This document shows positions 1-11,841 of a stretch of DNA of 64,000 nt, in pieces; position 1 is the first letter of the stretch; each line of letters starts with the position of its first letter. Both the position numbers and the translations under genes were made by a program. The notes beneath the pieces are model-generated. The model searched no databases, was not told the DNA's origin, and worked only from the letters and a program-made list of their open reading frames with translations. This DNA comes from Romanomermis culicivorax. Lineage: Eukaryota > Nematoda > Enoplea > Mermithida > Mermithidae. The DNA lies in assembly GCA_963922205.1 (NCBI GenBank), contig CAWUHX010000287.1, positions 293,528 to 357,527 on the forward strand, in the 5' to 3' direction.

Positions 1-1030
1 AAACGAAATCACGTGACTAAAGTTGATACAAGAATAGGTCACGTGATCTATATTCAGAATAATCAACATTTTTGACCAAGTCACGTGACTAAAATTGATT
101 GAGTTATAGATCAGATGATCTTTATTCAAAAAAATCGATACTCTAATGGAAATCACGTGATCTACGCTCGAAAAAAACCAATATTTTGGACAAAATTACG
201 TGATTGAAATTGACTGGAGTATAGATCACGTGATTTGTCTCCGAAATAATCAATATTCACCGAAAAATCACGTGAGTGGAATTTTATGGATTTTATATCA
301 CGTGATATCAATCTAAAATAATCAATATTTGAGACGGAATCACGTGACTAAAATTGATTGTACAAAAGATCACGTGATTTCTATTCAAAATAATCAATAT
401 TCCAGACAAAATCACGTGACCAAAATCGACATTAGTATAGATCACGTGATCGGTATTGAAAATAATCATATTCGAGACAAAATCACGTTATCAAAATCGA
501 TTGGAATATCAATCACGTGGTGTGTATGCTTCAAATAATCGATATTCTAGACCGAATCACGTGACTAAAATTAATCAAAGAATAGATCACGTGATCTATA
601 TTGGAAAAAATCGATATTCCAGACGAAATCACGTGACCCAATCCGAGTATGGTAGAAATCACGTGATCGTCATCCGAAATAATCAATATATTAGACTGAA
701 TCACGTGACTAAAATTGATTAGCGCATAAATGACGTCATCTTGATTCCAAAAATCGATATTCTACGTCAAATCGTGATCTGTTTCCAAAATAACCAATAT
801 TCTAGACGAAATCACGTGACTAAAATCCAAGAATGAATTGATCACGTGATCACGCGCCATAAATTCTATAGTTGCCAATATTAGATACGTATAATCACGT
901 GATCGTAAAATCTTGATCACGTGATCAATTGACTAGTACTCCGATCGATAGAAACTTTTGACATCATGTGATCAAATTTTTATTCTAAGTCACGTGATTA
1001 ATAAATTTTTTGTCACGTGATCAAGTGACG
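1..1030. repeat. CACGTG (E-box) satellite in transporter intron
   Basis: Degenerate tandem array. The hexamer CACGTG, usually as TCACGTGA, occurs 23 times in about 1 kb. A typical unit of about 72 bp has two such sites about 30 and 42 bp apart, separated by AT-rich words such as AAAATTGATT and AATAATCAATATTC. It lies upstream of a transporter exon on the + strand, so it is probably intronic. No coding sequence is supported; short frames that cross it are by-products of the repeat. Confidence 0.85.
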
Positions 1031-1084
1031 TAAATAAATTTCGAAAAGAATTGATCACACTTCTGTCCAACTTTGAACAAAAAT

Positions 1085-2915
1085 AACTTCGCGAAAAATG
1101 AACGTTCGAAATTTTAAATTATATTTTTGAATAGATCTTAACAAAATCTTTCGAATGATACCCAGTTTGATGAGTTTTTGATCAGAAAAAAATGATCATT
1201 GGGGTTTGGTCAAACCCTGGAAAAGTTTGATAAGCCGTAAATCGGTCAAAAATGAAGATTCGAAATTTCAATTTATATTTTTCAATAGTTCTCAAAGAGA
1301 TCTTTCGAATGATATCCAATTTGTTCAGTTTTCGATCAGGAAAAAATTGGTCATTGGGGTTTGGTCAAACCCCAAAAAGTTCCAACTAGCCGTAAATCCG
1401 TCAAAAATAGAGATACCCCATTTTGGATCATATTTTATTTTTGAATAGATCTCAACGAAATCTTTCGATTGATACCCGATTTGTTTGAGCTATCGGTCAG
1501 GAAAAAAATGACCATTGGGGTTTGGTCAAACCCTCAAAAACTTTGACAAGCCGTAGATCGGTCAAAAATGATGACACAACATTTTGGATTGTATTTTTGA
1601 ATAGGTTTCAACGGGATCTTTCGATTGATACCCAATTTTTTGTGTTTTCGGTCAGGACAAAAATGACCATTGGGGTTTGGTCAAACCCTCAAAAACTTCG
1701 ACAAGCCGTAGATCGGTCAAAAATGATGATACAAAATTTTGGATTATATTTTTGAATAGGTTTTAACGATATCTTCCGAATGATACCCAATTCGATGAGT
1801 TTCCGATCAAGAAAAAAATGACCATTGGGGTTTGGTCGGACACTCAAAAACTACGTCAAGCAATAAATCCGTCGAAAATAGAGATGCAACGTTTGAAATC
1901 ATATTTTTGAATAGGTTTCAACGAGATCTTTCGATTGATACCCAATTTGTTGAGTTTTCGATCAAGAAAAAAATGACTATTGGGGTTTGCTCAAGCCCTC
2001 AAAATAAAATTTGATATGTCCCGAATCGGTCAAAAATAGAGATACGGCATTTGAAATTATATTTTTGAATAGATCTCAACGATATCTTCCGAATGATACC
2101 CAACTTGTTGAGTTTTCTATCAGGAAAAAAATGGCCATTAGGGTTTGGTCAAACCCTCAAACATTTGGACAAGCCATAGATCGGTCAAAAATGATGATAC
2201 AACTTTTTGAATCATTATTTTGAATAGATCTCTTCGAGGTCTTCCGATTGATACCCAACTTGTATTGTTTTTGATCATGAAAAAATTGGTCCTTGGGGTT
2301 TGGTCAAACCCTCAAAAACTTCGATTAGCCGTAAATCCTCCAAAAATAGAGATAGAACATTTTAAATCGTATTTTTGAATATATCTCAACAAGATCTTCC
2401 GATTGATACCCAAATTCTTGAGTTTTCAATCAAGAAAAAATGACCATTGGGGTTTGGTCAAAGCCTCAAAAACTTCGACAAGCCGTAGATCGGTCAAAAA
2501 TGATGATACAACATTTTGAATCATTATTTTGAATAGATCTCATCGAGATCTTCCGATTGATACCCAACTTGTATTGTTTTTAATCATGAAAAAATTGGTC
2601 CTTGGGGTTTGGTCAAATCCTCAAAAACTTCGATTAGCCGTAAATCCTCCAAAAATAGAGATAGAGCATTTTAAATCGTATTTTTGAATGTATCTTAACA
2701 AGATCTTCCGATTGATACCCAAATTCTTGAGTTTTCGATCAATAAAAAAATGACCATTGGGGTTTGGTCAAACCCTCAAAAACTTCGACAAGTTGTAGAT
2801 CGGTCAAAAACGATGATACAACATTTTGGATCATATTTTTGAATAGATCTCGACGAGATCTATCGATCGACACCTAATTTGTCTCAAATGGAGTTGCCAA
2901 TGGGGTTTGGTCAAA
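1085..2915. repeat. 155-bp tandem array
   Basis: About 12 head-to-tail units. The marker GGGGTTTGGTC falls at roughly 1201, 1356, 1517, 1672, 1827, 1982, 2140, 2296, 2449, 2604, 2759 and 2902, so the period is about 155 bp. Each unit also has a block reading TTTTTGAATAGATCT followed by ACGAGATCT and then TCGATTGATACCC, which makes a short inverted repeat around AGATCT. The array ends about 70 bp before a splice acceptor. It is non-coding and probably intronic. Confidence 0.9.
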
Positions 2916-2986
2916 CCTCAAAAACTATGAACCAGACTCAGGGTCGATGGTTCCAAATGAAATTTTTGCTTTTTCCTTTTCGGCAG

Positions 2987-3177
2987 GTTCTACCTCGTGG
3001 TCAACTTGACCCTAGTGGTGGCCGCCTATATCGGACACGTGGTCAATTTGTACGTCGTCGTGGCCATGTTGTGGCCGGGTACCAAACGTAAAGGGCGCCG
3101 TCGGTTCCCCTGTCTATTCCTAACCTACGAAATGCATTTGGAAATTCTATTCCGAATTTGTTTAGTTTTAGCCACGT
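2987..3177 (+). CDS. SLC36-like amino-acid transporter, penultimate exon (partial gene)
   Basis: This is an internal exon between acceptor TTTTCGGCAG (ends 2986) and donor GTAAATTT (starts 3178), entered in phase 2 and left with one base over. It encodes a long hydrophobic stretch (FYLVVNLTLVVAAYIG, then VVNLYVVVAMLWP), a short basic loop (GTKRKGRRRF), and the start of another helix (EILFRICLVLAT). The order helix, basic loop, helix, then a PKLELMIPLIG segment in the next exon fits the C-terminal half of proton-coupled amino-acid transporters (SLC36, AAAP superfamily) found in lysosomal or plasma membranes. Earlier exons lie off the left edge. A related AAAP family such as SLC38 is possible; substrate cannot be read from the sequence. 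Confidence 0.65.
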
Positions 3178-5732
3178 GTAAATTTCGAATTTTTTTTTCT
3201 TTTCAAATTTTAATTCAATTAATTAGTTATTATTAAATTAGTTTAATATTCTGAAATTTAATTAATAATGAATTAATTAATTAATTTAAAAAATTGATTA
3301 AATTTAATGAATAAATTAAATTATATATTTTTAATTTTGATTTTATTGATTAACTATTTTAAAGTTGAGTTTAAATTGAATAAATTAATTATTGAAAAAA
3401 ATTAAATTAAATTATTTTTATTAGTTTAATTGATTAATGATTTCAAAATTTGATTATATCAAATTTTTTCAAATTAAATGAATAAATGAAATGAAAAGAA
3501 TATTTTTTTATTGATATTAATTAAATGAATGATTTATTTTAAAATTGAATTAAATTAAATTTATTTATATTGAATATATTTAATACTAAAAAATTGAATT
3601 GAATAAATTAATCAAATTAAGTTGAATATTACTGACTATTATTAATTAATTTAATTAACGATTTTAAAATTGAAATGAATAAATTAATTAATGGATTTAA
3701 ATCAGATTGAATATTATTAGTTATTATTGATTTAATTAATTAATAATTACTAGTTAAATTGATTATTAAACAATTAAATTGAATGATTAGAATTACTTCG
3801 ATGATTTCTAAATTTGTTCAACGAGGCATTAATTTGTTAATACAAGTAGGATTTAAATAGGTATACTATTTTTAATTAAATTAAATTTGATTGATTAAAA
3901 CTAATTAATTATCAAAAATTTAAATCAAATTAATTAATTAACTCAAATTAAATATAATTAATTATTATCAATTTAATTTATTGAAATTGGAGAAATTAAT
4001 TGCCAAAAAATTAAATTAGATAATTAAATTGAATTTAATATGATAGAATTAAATTTAATTTAATTCAATAGAGTTAAATTTAATTTAATTAAATTAAACT
4101 GGATCAAATTAAGTTAAATTTGATTTAATAAAATCAAATTCAATGGGATTAAATTTGATGAAATAACATAAATCAGTTTAGAACTTAGAATAAATTAATT
4201 ACAAAAAAATTAAATTGGATGAATAAATTAAATTAAATTACATATTATTAATTACTATTAATTAATTGTTGCAAGATCTAATTCAATTTAATTTAATCAA
4301 ACGGATTAATTATTAAAAATTAAATTAAATGATTATGAAGCAAAATATCTCGGTGGCATTAATCTGTTATCACAAATCGGATTCAAAATAAGTATACTAA
4401 TTTTTCATTATATTAAATTTACTTCAATAAAATTAAATTTGATCAAATTTAATTTAATTAAATTTGATTTAATTTAATTAAATTTATTAAATTCAATTTA
4501 ATTTATCAAAATGAATAAATTATCAGAAGTTAAATTGAATAGATTAATTAAATCAAATTAAATACTATTAATTAGAATTTATTAGATAATTTCTTTATTT
4601 CAAAATTGAATTAAATCTAATTTATTAAAATTAAAGAAATTAATGACCAAAAATAAAATTAGATTGACTTAAACTGAATTTGATTTAATATAGCCAAATT
4701 TAATCAAAATAAATTCAATTCAATAGAGCTAAATTTAATTGAATTTAATTAATTTGAATTTAATTTAGTAAAATTCAATTTCATAAAATAAAATAAATAA
4801 ATTTTTGGAACATCAAAATGAGTTAATTTCTAAAAAGTTAAAACGGGTCGATTATTAAAAAATTGAAATAAATTAATTTTTTAAAAATGAAAGTAAATTG
4901 ATTATTAAAAAATTAAAATAAATTAATTACTAAAACATTAAAATGAATTAAGTTTCAAAAAATTAAAATGAATCAATCATTAAAATATGAAATTAAATTA
5001 ATAATTAGAAAATTAAAATAAATTAATTATTAAAACTTTAAAATGAATTAAGTTTCAAAAAATTAAAATGAATCAATTATTAAAATATTAAATTAAATTA
5101 ATTATTGAAAAATGAAAGTAAATTAATTATCGAAAAAATTTAAATAAATTAATAATTAGAAAATTAAAATAAATTAATTATTAAAACAATAAAATGAATC
5201 AAGTTTTAAAAAATTAAAAGGAATTGACTATAAAAAAATTGTAGTAAATTTATTTTTTAAAATTGAGATAAATCAATTATTAAAAAATTAAAATAGATTA
5301 ATATTTGAAATTAAAGAAGATCAATTATTAAAAAATTAAAATAAATCAATTATTAAAAAATTAAAATAAATTAATTATCAGAAAATAAAAAAATATTGAT
5401 TTTTAAAAAATTAAAATGATGTAATAATTGAAAAATTAAAATAAATTAATTATTAAAACATCAAAATGAATTAAGTTTTGAAAAATTAAAATGAATCGAT
5501 TATTAAAAAGTTAATATAGATTTATTTTTTGAAAATTAACATGAATTAATTATCAAAAAATTAAAATGAATTAAAAATTGAAAAATTGAAATAAATTAAA
5601 AATTGAAAAATTAAAATAAATTTAAAATTGAAAAATTAAAATAAATTATTTATTCAAAAACAAAATTAAATTAATCATTTAAAAACAATATTAAATTAAT
5701 TTGATTAATTAAATTTTTAAGTTTTCTTTCAG
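3178..5732 (+). repeat. Transporter intron: AT-rich low-complexity DNA
   Basis: This 2555-bp intron runs from GTAAATTT to the acceptor TTTTCTTTCAG. The first half is made of AATTAAATT and TTAATTAATT words. From about 4800 it becomes a loose array with units like ATTAAAATAAATTAATTA and AAACATTAAAATGAATTAAG. GC content is extremely low and no coding signal is visible. Confidence 0.85.
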
Positions 5733-5998
5733 ATTTTTTCGCCGTCTTGGTACCGAAATTAGAATTGATGATCCCGTTGATCGGTATAACAGCCGGTATC
5801 ATGATCGCTTTTATTTTCCCGCCATTTTTTGAAATGTTAACTTTTTGGCGCGAATGGCGATCGTTCGAAAATTACAGTAGGAAATTTTTCTATTTTAAAT
5901 TAATTACCAATTCTTTAATTATCATTTCGGCCGGTTTTATAATGGTTTTCGGTTTATATCAAAATCTTTATTTAATTTATACTACTATTTATAGTTGA
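5733..5998 (+). CDS. SLC36-like amino-acid transporter, last exon
   Basis: The exon follows acceptor TTTTCTTTCAG. Its first two bases complete a Tyr codon with the preceding exon, and it runs 87 codons to TGA at 5996-5998. It begins FFAVLVPKLELMIPLIG, then a hydrophobic helix ending IAFIFPPFFEMLTFW, a polar loop (REWRSFENYSRKFFYFK), and a final helix (SLIIISAGFIMVFGLY). In SLC36 transporters the last helices have the same pattern: P-x-L-x-L-x-I-x-L-x-G, a run ending in FPP or IPP, and a final G-x-x-x-G-x-Y helix. Reading frame and intron phase agree with the exon at 2987. Confidence 0.75.
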
Positions 5999-6196
5999 TT
6001 TTTTTTGAAAAATTTTTTTTCAAAATTTAAAAAAAAAAGTTTTTCAAAAATTATAGATACAAATCAAAGATGATAAAAAAATTTCTTTTTATTTTTCCAT
6101 TTTTTTGTTTTTTTTCTTTTTTTTTTGTTTTTTATTTTCACTTTTTCGCTCACCTTTGTTGTATATGAACATTCCTGTTTTTGTGCCTTTTGTGGG

Positions 6197-6202
6197 AATA
6201 AA
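6197..6202 (+). terminator. AATAAA polyadenylation signal of transporter gene
   Basis: AATAAA lies about 200 bp after the transporter stop codon, in TGGGAATAAATTTATTTA, followed by T-rich sequence. It is the first canonical signal downstream and fits the 3' end of this + strand gene. Confidence 0.55.
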
Positions 6203-6235
6203 TTTATTTATTTAAGTACAGTTCAAAGTTGAAAT

Positions 6236-7840
6236 TATTGCGTTTCGAACCTGGGTGTAAAGTCCCGAATTAAAGCTGTCAGTTTACACCGACTATTTTC
6301 GCTTCTAGAAATTCTTTACACTAGAATTAGAAAAAATTTGCATAAAAATTTTTTAGAAGTTTACACATTGTTTACACGCCACTCGAGTCACTTTACACTG
6401 ACAATTTTTAGTTGTACAAATTTACACAAAAATTTGCATAAAAATGTCCTAATTCACGAAAGTTTACATTCACCTGACCACTTTACACTGGCAATTTGTT
6501 GTCGCAAGAATTGTTTACATTGGAATTCGTGCTAAATTTTCAAACTTTACACTTTTTTGGTTGTAAAAATGTTTACACTAAAATATGCGTTAATTTGCAA
6601 AATGAACTTTTTTTTAATTTGCAAAATTAGCTGCTAAATTATCAAAATTTGCATTCAACGGACTAGCTTTACACCGACCATTTTTTAGTCGTTGTAATTC
6701 TTTACACTGAAATTTGCGTTAATAAGCTGAATTAGCAAAGTTTACACTCACCTTGGCAATTTTACACAAAAATTTGCATGAATATGTCGCAAATTACAAA
6801 AGTTTACCTTCCCTTTGGTAGCTTTACACTGATTCACTTTGTAGCTTTACACTGACTTTTTTGGTTGTAGAGATTCTTTACATTGAATTTTGCACAATTT
6901 TTCGGGAAAATACCAAAGTTTACATTTACCTGAGCAACTTTACACTTTCAGTTTTTAGTTGTAGAAGTTGTTTACACTGAATTTTGCATAATTTGTTGGA
7001 GAATAACCAAAAATTACATTCGCCTGAGCAACTTTACACTGACAATTTCTAGTTGTTGAAATTGTTTACACTGAATTTCGCAAAATTTTTTTGTGAAGTT
7101 GGAAAAGTACAGTAACCTGAGCAACTTTACATTGACAATTTTTAGTTGTAGAAATTGTTTACACTGAATTTTGCATGATTTTTTGTAAAATTACAAAAGT
7201 TTACATTCACCTGAGCAACTTTACACTTGGTTGTATAAGTTGTTTACATTGAATTTTGCAAAATTTATTGTAAAATCAGAAAAGTACAGTAACCTGAGCA
7301 ACTTTACATTGACAATTTTTAGTTGTTGGAATTGTTTACACTGACTTTTGCATAATTTTTTCGGAAAATTACAAAAGTTTACATTCACCTGAGCAACTTT
7401 ACATTGACAATTTTTAGTTGTAGAAATTGTTTACACTGGATTTTGCATAATTTTTTCGGAAAATTACAAAAGTTTACATTCACCTGAGCAACTTTACACT
7501 TTCAGTTTTTAGTTGTAGAAGTTGTTTACACTGAATTTCGCAAAATTTTTTGTGAAGTTGGAAAAGTACAGTAACCTGAGCAACTTTACATTGACAATTT
7601 TTAGTTGTTGAAATTGTTTGCACTGGACTTTGCATAATTTTTTGGGAAATTACCAAAGTTTACATTCAGCTAAGCAACTTTACACTGATAATTTTGAGTT
7701 GTAGAAGTTGTTTACACTGAATTTTGCATAATTTTTTGGAAAATAACCAAAGTTTACATATACGTGAGAAACTTTACACGTTTCGTTTTTTGTCGTTGAA
7801 ATGGTTTACACCCAAATTTGCATAAACATGTGCATTTTTT
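6236..7840. repeat. TTTACAC-rich array, about 90-100 bp period
   Basis: Degenerate array between the convergent transporter and ORP genes. Common words are ACCTGAGCAACTTTACA (about 7022, 7115, 7209, 7291, 7387, 7487, 7574), TTTTTAGTTGTAGAAATTG and TTTACACTGAATTTTGCAT. Spacing of the first word is about 83-100 bp. No gene is visible. Confidence 0.8.
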
Positions 7841-10800
7841 TCTCGCAGAAATTTACATTTTTTTCAGAAAAATTTAATATTTTAGGGGAAAAACTACAAA
7901 ACTTGAAAATTCTTCCCGAATTTGCCTTTTTTCTCTAAAAAAATTGAACTTTTCAGAGGAAAAAAGCTAGAAAATTTAAAAAATCTTTTAAATTTTTTGA
8001 GCAAAAATTTGCGTTTTTTCGTTGAGAATTTGAATTTTTTTGAAAAAATTTGCTTTTTTTCTCCAAAAAAATTGACTTTTTACGATTAAAAAAATCTGAA
8101 AGTTTAAATATTTCTCGAAAATTTCGCGTTTTCCATAAAAGAATTTACATTTTTTTCTGAAAAAATTTGAGTTTATTGAATATTTTTTCAGGGAAAAAAT
8201 TTTTTCTATAAAAAAAGAAAGAAAAAGCTCAAAAATTTCATGGGCGATTTGCTTTTTTTCTTGATTAAATTTATTTTTTTCTTGATAAAATTCTTTTTTT
8301 GGAAAAAAATTCTTTTTTTTAAGAAAAAAAAATTACGAAATTCCCAAATTCTCCTGAAATTCGGATTTTTGCTTGCAGAAATTTACATTTTTTTTACAAA
8401 AATTAGATTTTCTTCTCAAAAAATTGAATATTTTAGAAAAAAACTACCAAACTTGAAATTTCTCTAGAAATCTACAGTCTTCCGCCAAAAATTGGATTTA
8501 AAAAAAATAGTAGAAAAGTTTAAATTTCTAGCGAAATTTGAATTTTTAACCGAAAATTCTCATTTTTTTATGTGAAAAATTACCAATGATTTAATCTTTA
8601 TCGAAAAATTCTAATGTTTTCTATGGAAAAGATGAATTTTTTCCGAGAAAAATTGATATTTCGGAGTGCAAAAATCAGAAAATCTGAATATTTTTAGAGA
8701 AATTTTGCGTTTTTTTCGCGAAAAATTGAATTTTCTAGTCAAAAAATTTAAAAAAAACAAAAAAATCCAAAATATGTAAATTTTTCTAGATAATAAATTT
8801 ATGGATATCATTTTGTACATTTCAACTCGCTAATTTCGGAAAAAGTATCCATTTTTTAAAATTTTCAGAATTGTACAAACTTTGGCCAAATTTCGTCGAG
8901 GTCATGACCACACGCAGTGAGATGGAAAAATTCAGAATTTGAATTTCAAACACACATAACTCCGTCAAAAACCATTGTAAAAATTTTTTTATCATATATT
9001 TGAGTAGATCTTGACGAGATCTATCGATTGATATTTATTTTGTAGCAAAATGTAGCAAAAAGCTGAAATTTACATTTTTTTGAAATTTTTCTCAAAAATT
9101 GTTTTTTTTCTGAAAAAAAATTATCGAAGAAAATCCAAAATTTATTTTACAAGTTGAATTTTTCCGTCCAAAAGTTTGCAATTCTTTGGAATTTTTTTTA
9201 GGAAAAAATTTGAAAAATTAGTATTTATTTTGAAAAAATTCAACATTTTTTCATTGTATAATTCCTGTTTTTCCATCCGAAAATTTCAAGTTTTCCGGTA
9301 AAAAAAATGGCAAAATCAAAATATTTCAAGAAATTTACATTTTTTCATTGAAAAATTCACTCTTTATCATAAAAAATTTGAATTTTTCGCAACAAAAAAA
9401 ATGAAAACCTTTAAATTTTATGAAAAATTCAAATTTTTACGCTAAAATATTGCAATTTTTCCTTTTGAAAAAATGCATTTTCAGAGAATTTTTATGAGTA
9501 AAATGAATTTTTCGCGAAAAAAAATTAATTAAAAATTTTCAAAAAATTTGAATATTTTTCTGCATTTAGAAAATAATTAAATTTTCCACTCAGAAAAATC
9601 GATATTATTAAATTAAATTAAAAAAAAAATCAAATTGTTCGAGTGAAAAAAATTTTAATTCATTTCAACAAATTGAATTTTTTTCGAAAAAAGCTCAAAA
9701 TTTTGAATAAAAATTCAAATTTTAAGTAGAAATTTAGCAAAATATTTGAATTTTTTCAACAAAAAAAATTGAAAAAAGAAACAAAATTAAAAACACTCGA
9801 AATATTTGCATTTTTTTCGTCAAAAAATTCACATTTTTCCATTGAAAAATTGAATTTTTCAAGTTGATAGAGAATTTAAAAAGTGAATTCATTCAAACAA
9901 ACTGAATTTTTTGAAAAAAAAACTCAAAATTTTGAATGAAAGTTCAAATTTCAAATAGAAACTAAGTAAAATATTTGAATTTTTTCAACAAAAAAAAAAT
10001 TGAAAAAAAGAAAAAAATTAAAAACACTCGAAATATTTGCATTTTTTCGTCGAAAAATTCATATTTTTCTATTTGAAAATTGAATATTTCAACTTAGAAA
10101 AAAATTTGAAATTTGAATCCATTCCAACATATTGAATTTTTTGAAAAAACTCAAAGTTTTAAATAAAAGTTCAAATTTTAAATAGGAAATAAGTAAAATA
10201 TTTGAATTTTTTCAACGAAAAAAATTTTAATAAAAGAAACAAAACTAAAAACAGTTGAAATATTTGCATTTTTTCGTCAAAAAAATTACATTTTACTATT
10301 TGAAAATAAAATTTTTCAAGTTGGAAGAAAATTAAAAATTTGAATTCATTCCAACAAAAATTGAATTTTTGGGAAAAAACTCAAAATTTTTCAATAAAAT
10401 TTGAAATTTTTTTATGGAAATTTAGCAAAATATTTGAATTTTTTTAACAAAAAAAAATTGAAAAAAAGAAACAAAATTAAAAACACTCGAAATATTTGCA
10501 TGTTTTTCGTCGAAAAATTCACATTTTTCTATTCGAAAATTGAATTTTTCGAGTTGGAAGAAAATTAAAAATTTGAATTCAATCCAACATATTGAATTTT
10601 CTGATAAAAAACTCCAAGTTTTAATTTTAATTAATTTAGAGCAATTTTTTTGCATTTTTCCAGTATTTTTTTTATTTTTTTTTGCGAAAAAACTATACAA
10701 CTCAAAAAATTTTGTGAAATATGTTTGTTTTTTCATGAAAATTTGCTTCTTTTCTTTAAAAAAATTGAATATTACTACAATACTCGAAAGTTCTTGTGAA

Positions 10801-11080
10801 ATTCGTTTTTTTTACAGAAGTTAACATTTTCTTTAAATTACGTTTTTTCTTAAAAAATTTGATTTTTTTTTTGGAAAAAACTACAAAACTCAAAAATACT
10901 TGTGAAATCTACATTTTTTTGAAAAATCAACATTTCCTAGGAAAGTTGCAAATTTTTCTAAAATTTAAAAATTTATATTTTCAGACAGAAAAATCGAACT
11001 TGAACATTTCTTAGGAGATTTGTATTTTTTTGTGGAAAAAAACATAAAACCGTAATATGTTAATTTTTTTAATTGATTGA
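7841..11080. repeat. Degenerate A/T-run DNA between convergent genes
   Basis: The region consists of alternating T-runs and A-runs, typically TTTTT followed by GAAAAATT or GAATTTTT, with no fixed period. From about 9600 to 10560 a looser repeat of roughly 220-240 bp shows, with CTCGAAATATTTGCATTTTT and TCAAAATTTTGAATAAAA. A single copy of the AGATCT-TGACG-AGATCT block of the 155-bp array is present at 9005-9021. No coding sequence is supported. Confidence 0.65.
8795..8925. repeat. Dispersed repeat, copy 1
   Basis: The segment has ATATCATTTTGTAC, TTTCAACTCGCTAATTTCGG, AAAAGTATCC and TCGTCGAGGTCATGACC in this order. The same words in the same order occur at 11085-11200. The two copies bracket a 2.2-kb A/T-run block. 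Confidence 0.6.
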
Positions 11081-11084
11081 CTTA

Positions 11085-11200
11085 TTACATATCATTTTGT
11101 AGATTTCAACTTGCTGGTTTCGGAAAAATAATCCGCTTTTCAAAAGATACAAAATTGATAAAACGCTTCTCATATTTCGCCGTGGTCATGACCTCGCGCA
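11085..11200. repeat. Dispersed repeat, copy 2
   Basis: Second copy of the segment at 8795. It reads ATATCATTTTGTAG, TTTCAACTTGCTGGTTTCGG, AAAATAATCCG and CGCCGTGGTCATGACC. Same orientation, clearly diverged. No coding potential. Confidence 0.6.
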
Positions 11201-11590
11201 AACGAGTTGAAATTTTTTTGGCGAAATTACAGTAGTACATAAAATATTCAGTTTTTTACGCTGAAGACAGCTGTATCAATATTTTTGCATAAAAGCAATT
11301 TTTAGCTATAGTGATTCAGTATTTACAGTATACTTTTTTGAATTGAAAAGCAAGGGAAGTCTTAGTTACGGTAAGCCGCATGCAGCAAGTTTCATGGCGT
11401 GATAGAACTGGCGTACAAAAACATTAGTTTACTGTAGCTGAATATATTTGGCACGCTAAATAAATATATATAGTTTACACATTATGAACGCAGACGAAAA
11501 AATTCTCGACGCGAAAATTCAGGTGAGCAACAAAAAGCTACAGTAACTTGAAAATGGATACTGTAGGATTACTGTAAAAAATTTTGCATT
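11201..11590. other. 3' flank of ORP gene with TACAGTAA words
   Basis: Non-coding stretch directly downstream of the ORP stop codon. It contains several copies of TACAGTA or its complement TACTGTA (for example near 11232, 11319 and 11571). I see no canonical AATAAA for the - strand. Confidence 0.5.
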
Positions 11591-11841
11591 TCATTTCAAA
11601 AAAATAACCATCACAGCTTGAAAAACGACCAAAAAAGCTAAAACGAGCAAAAAATTGGAACGTAAATCGGCCGAAAATCGATTTATCGATTGATTTTGAC
11701 GATCAAAATTGAAAAGTAGGGCGTTCATTTTGGAATTTAAATCCAAAATTCCCGTTTCTAAAAATTTCAATTTTTCGCCGTCCAACAATTTCAAATTGGC
11801 GCCCGTATGCAAATTCTTGCGTTTGTGCGATTTTTTTACGC
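11591..11841 (-). CDS. ORP5/8 exon 15: C-terminal tail anchor
   Basis: Acceptor CATCCATTTCAG, then 82 residues and TGA. A Lys/Arg cluster (VKKSHKRKN) is followed by a heptad-like helix ([20 protein letters not shown]) and a terminal hydrophobic segment ([18 protein letters not shown]) ending in LK. A very short Lys tail after the helix is how ORP5 and ORP8 end, so this is the ER anchor. The split first codon joins exon 14 as Ser. Confidence 0.9.
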
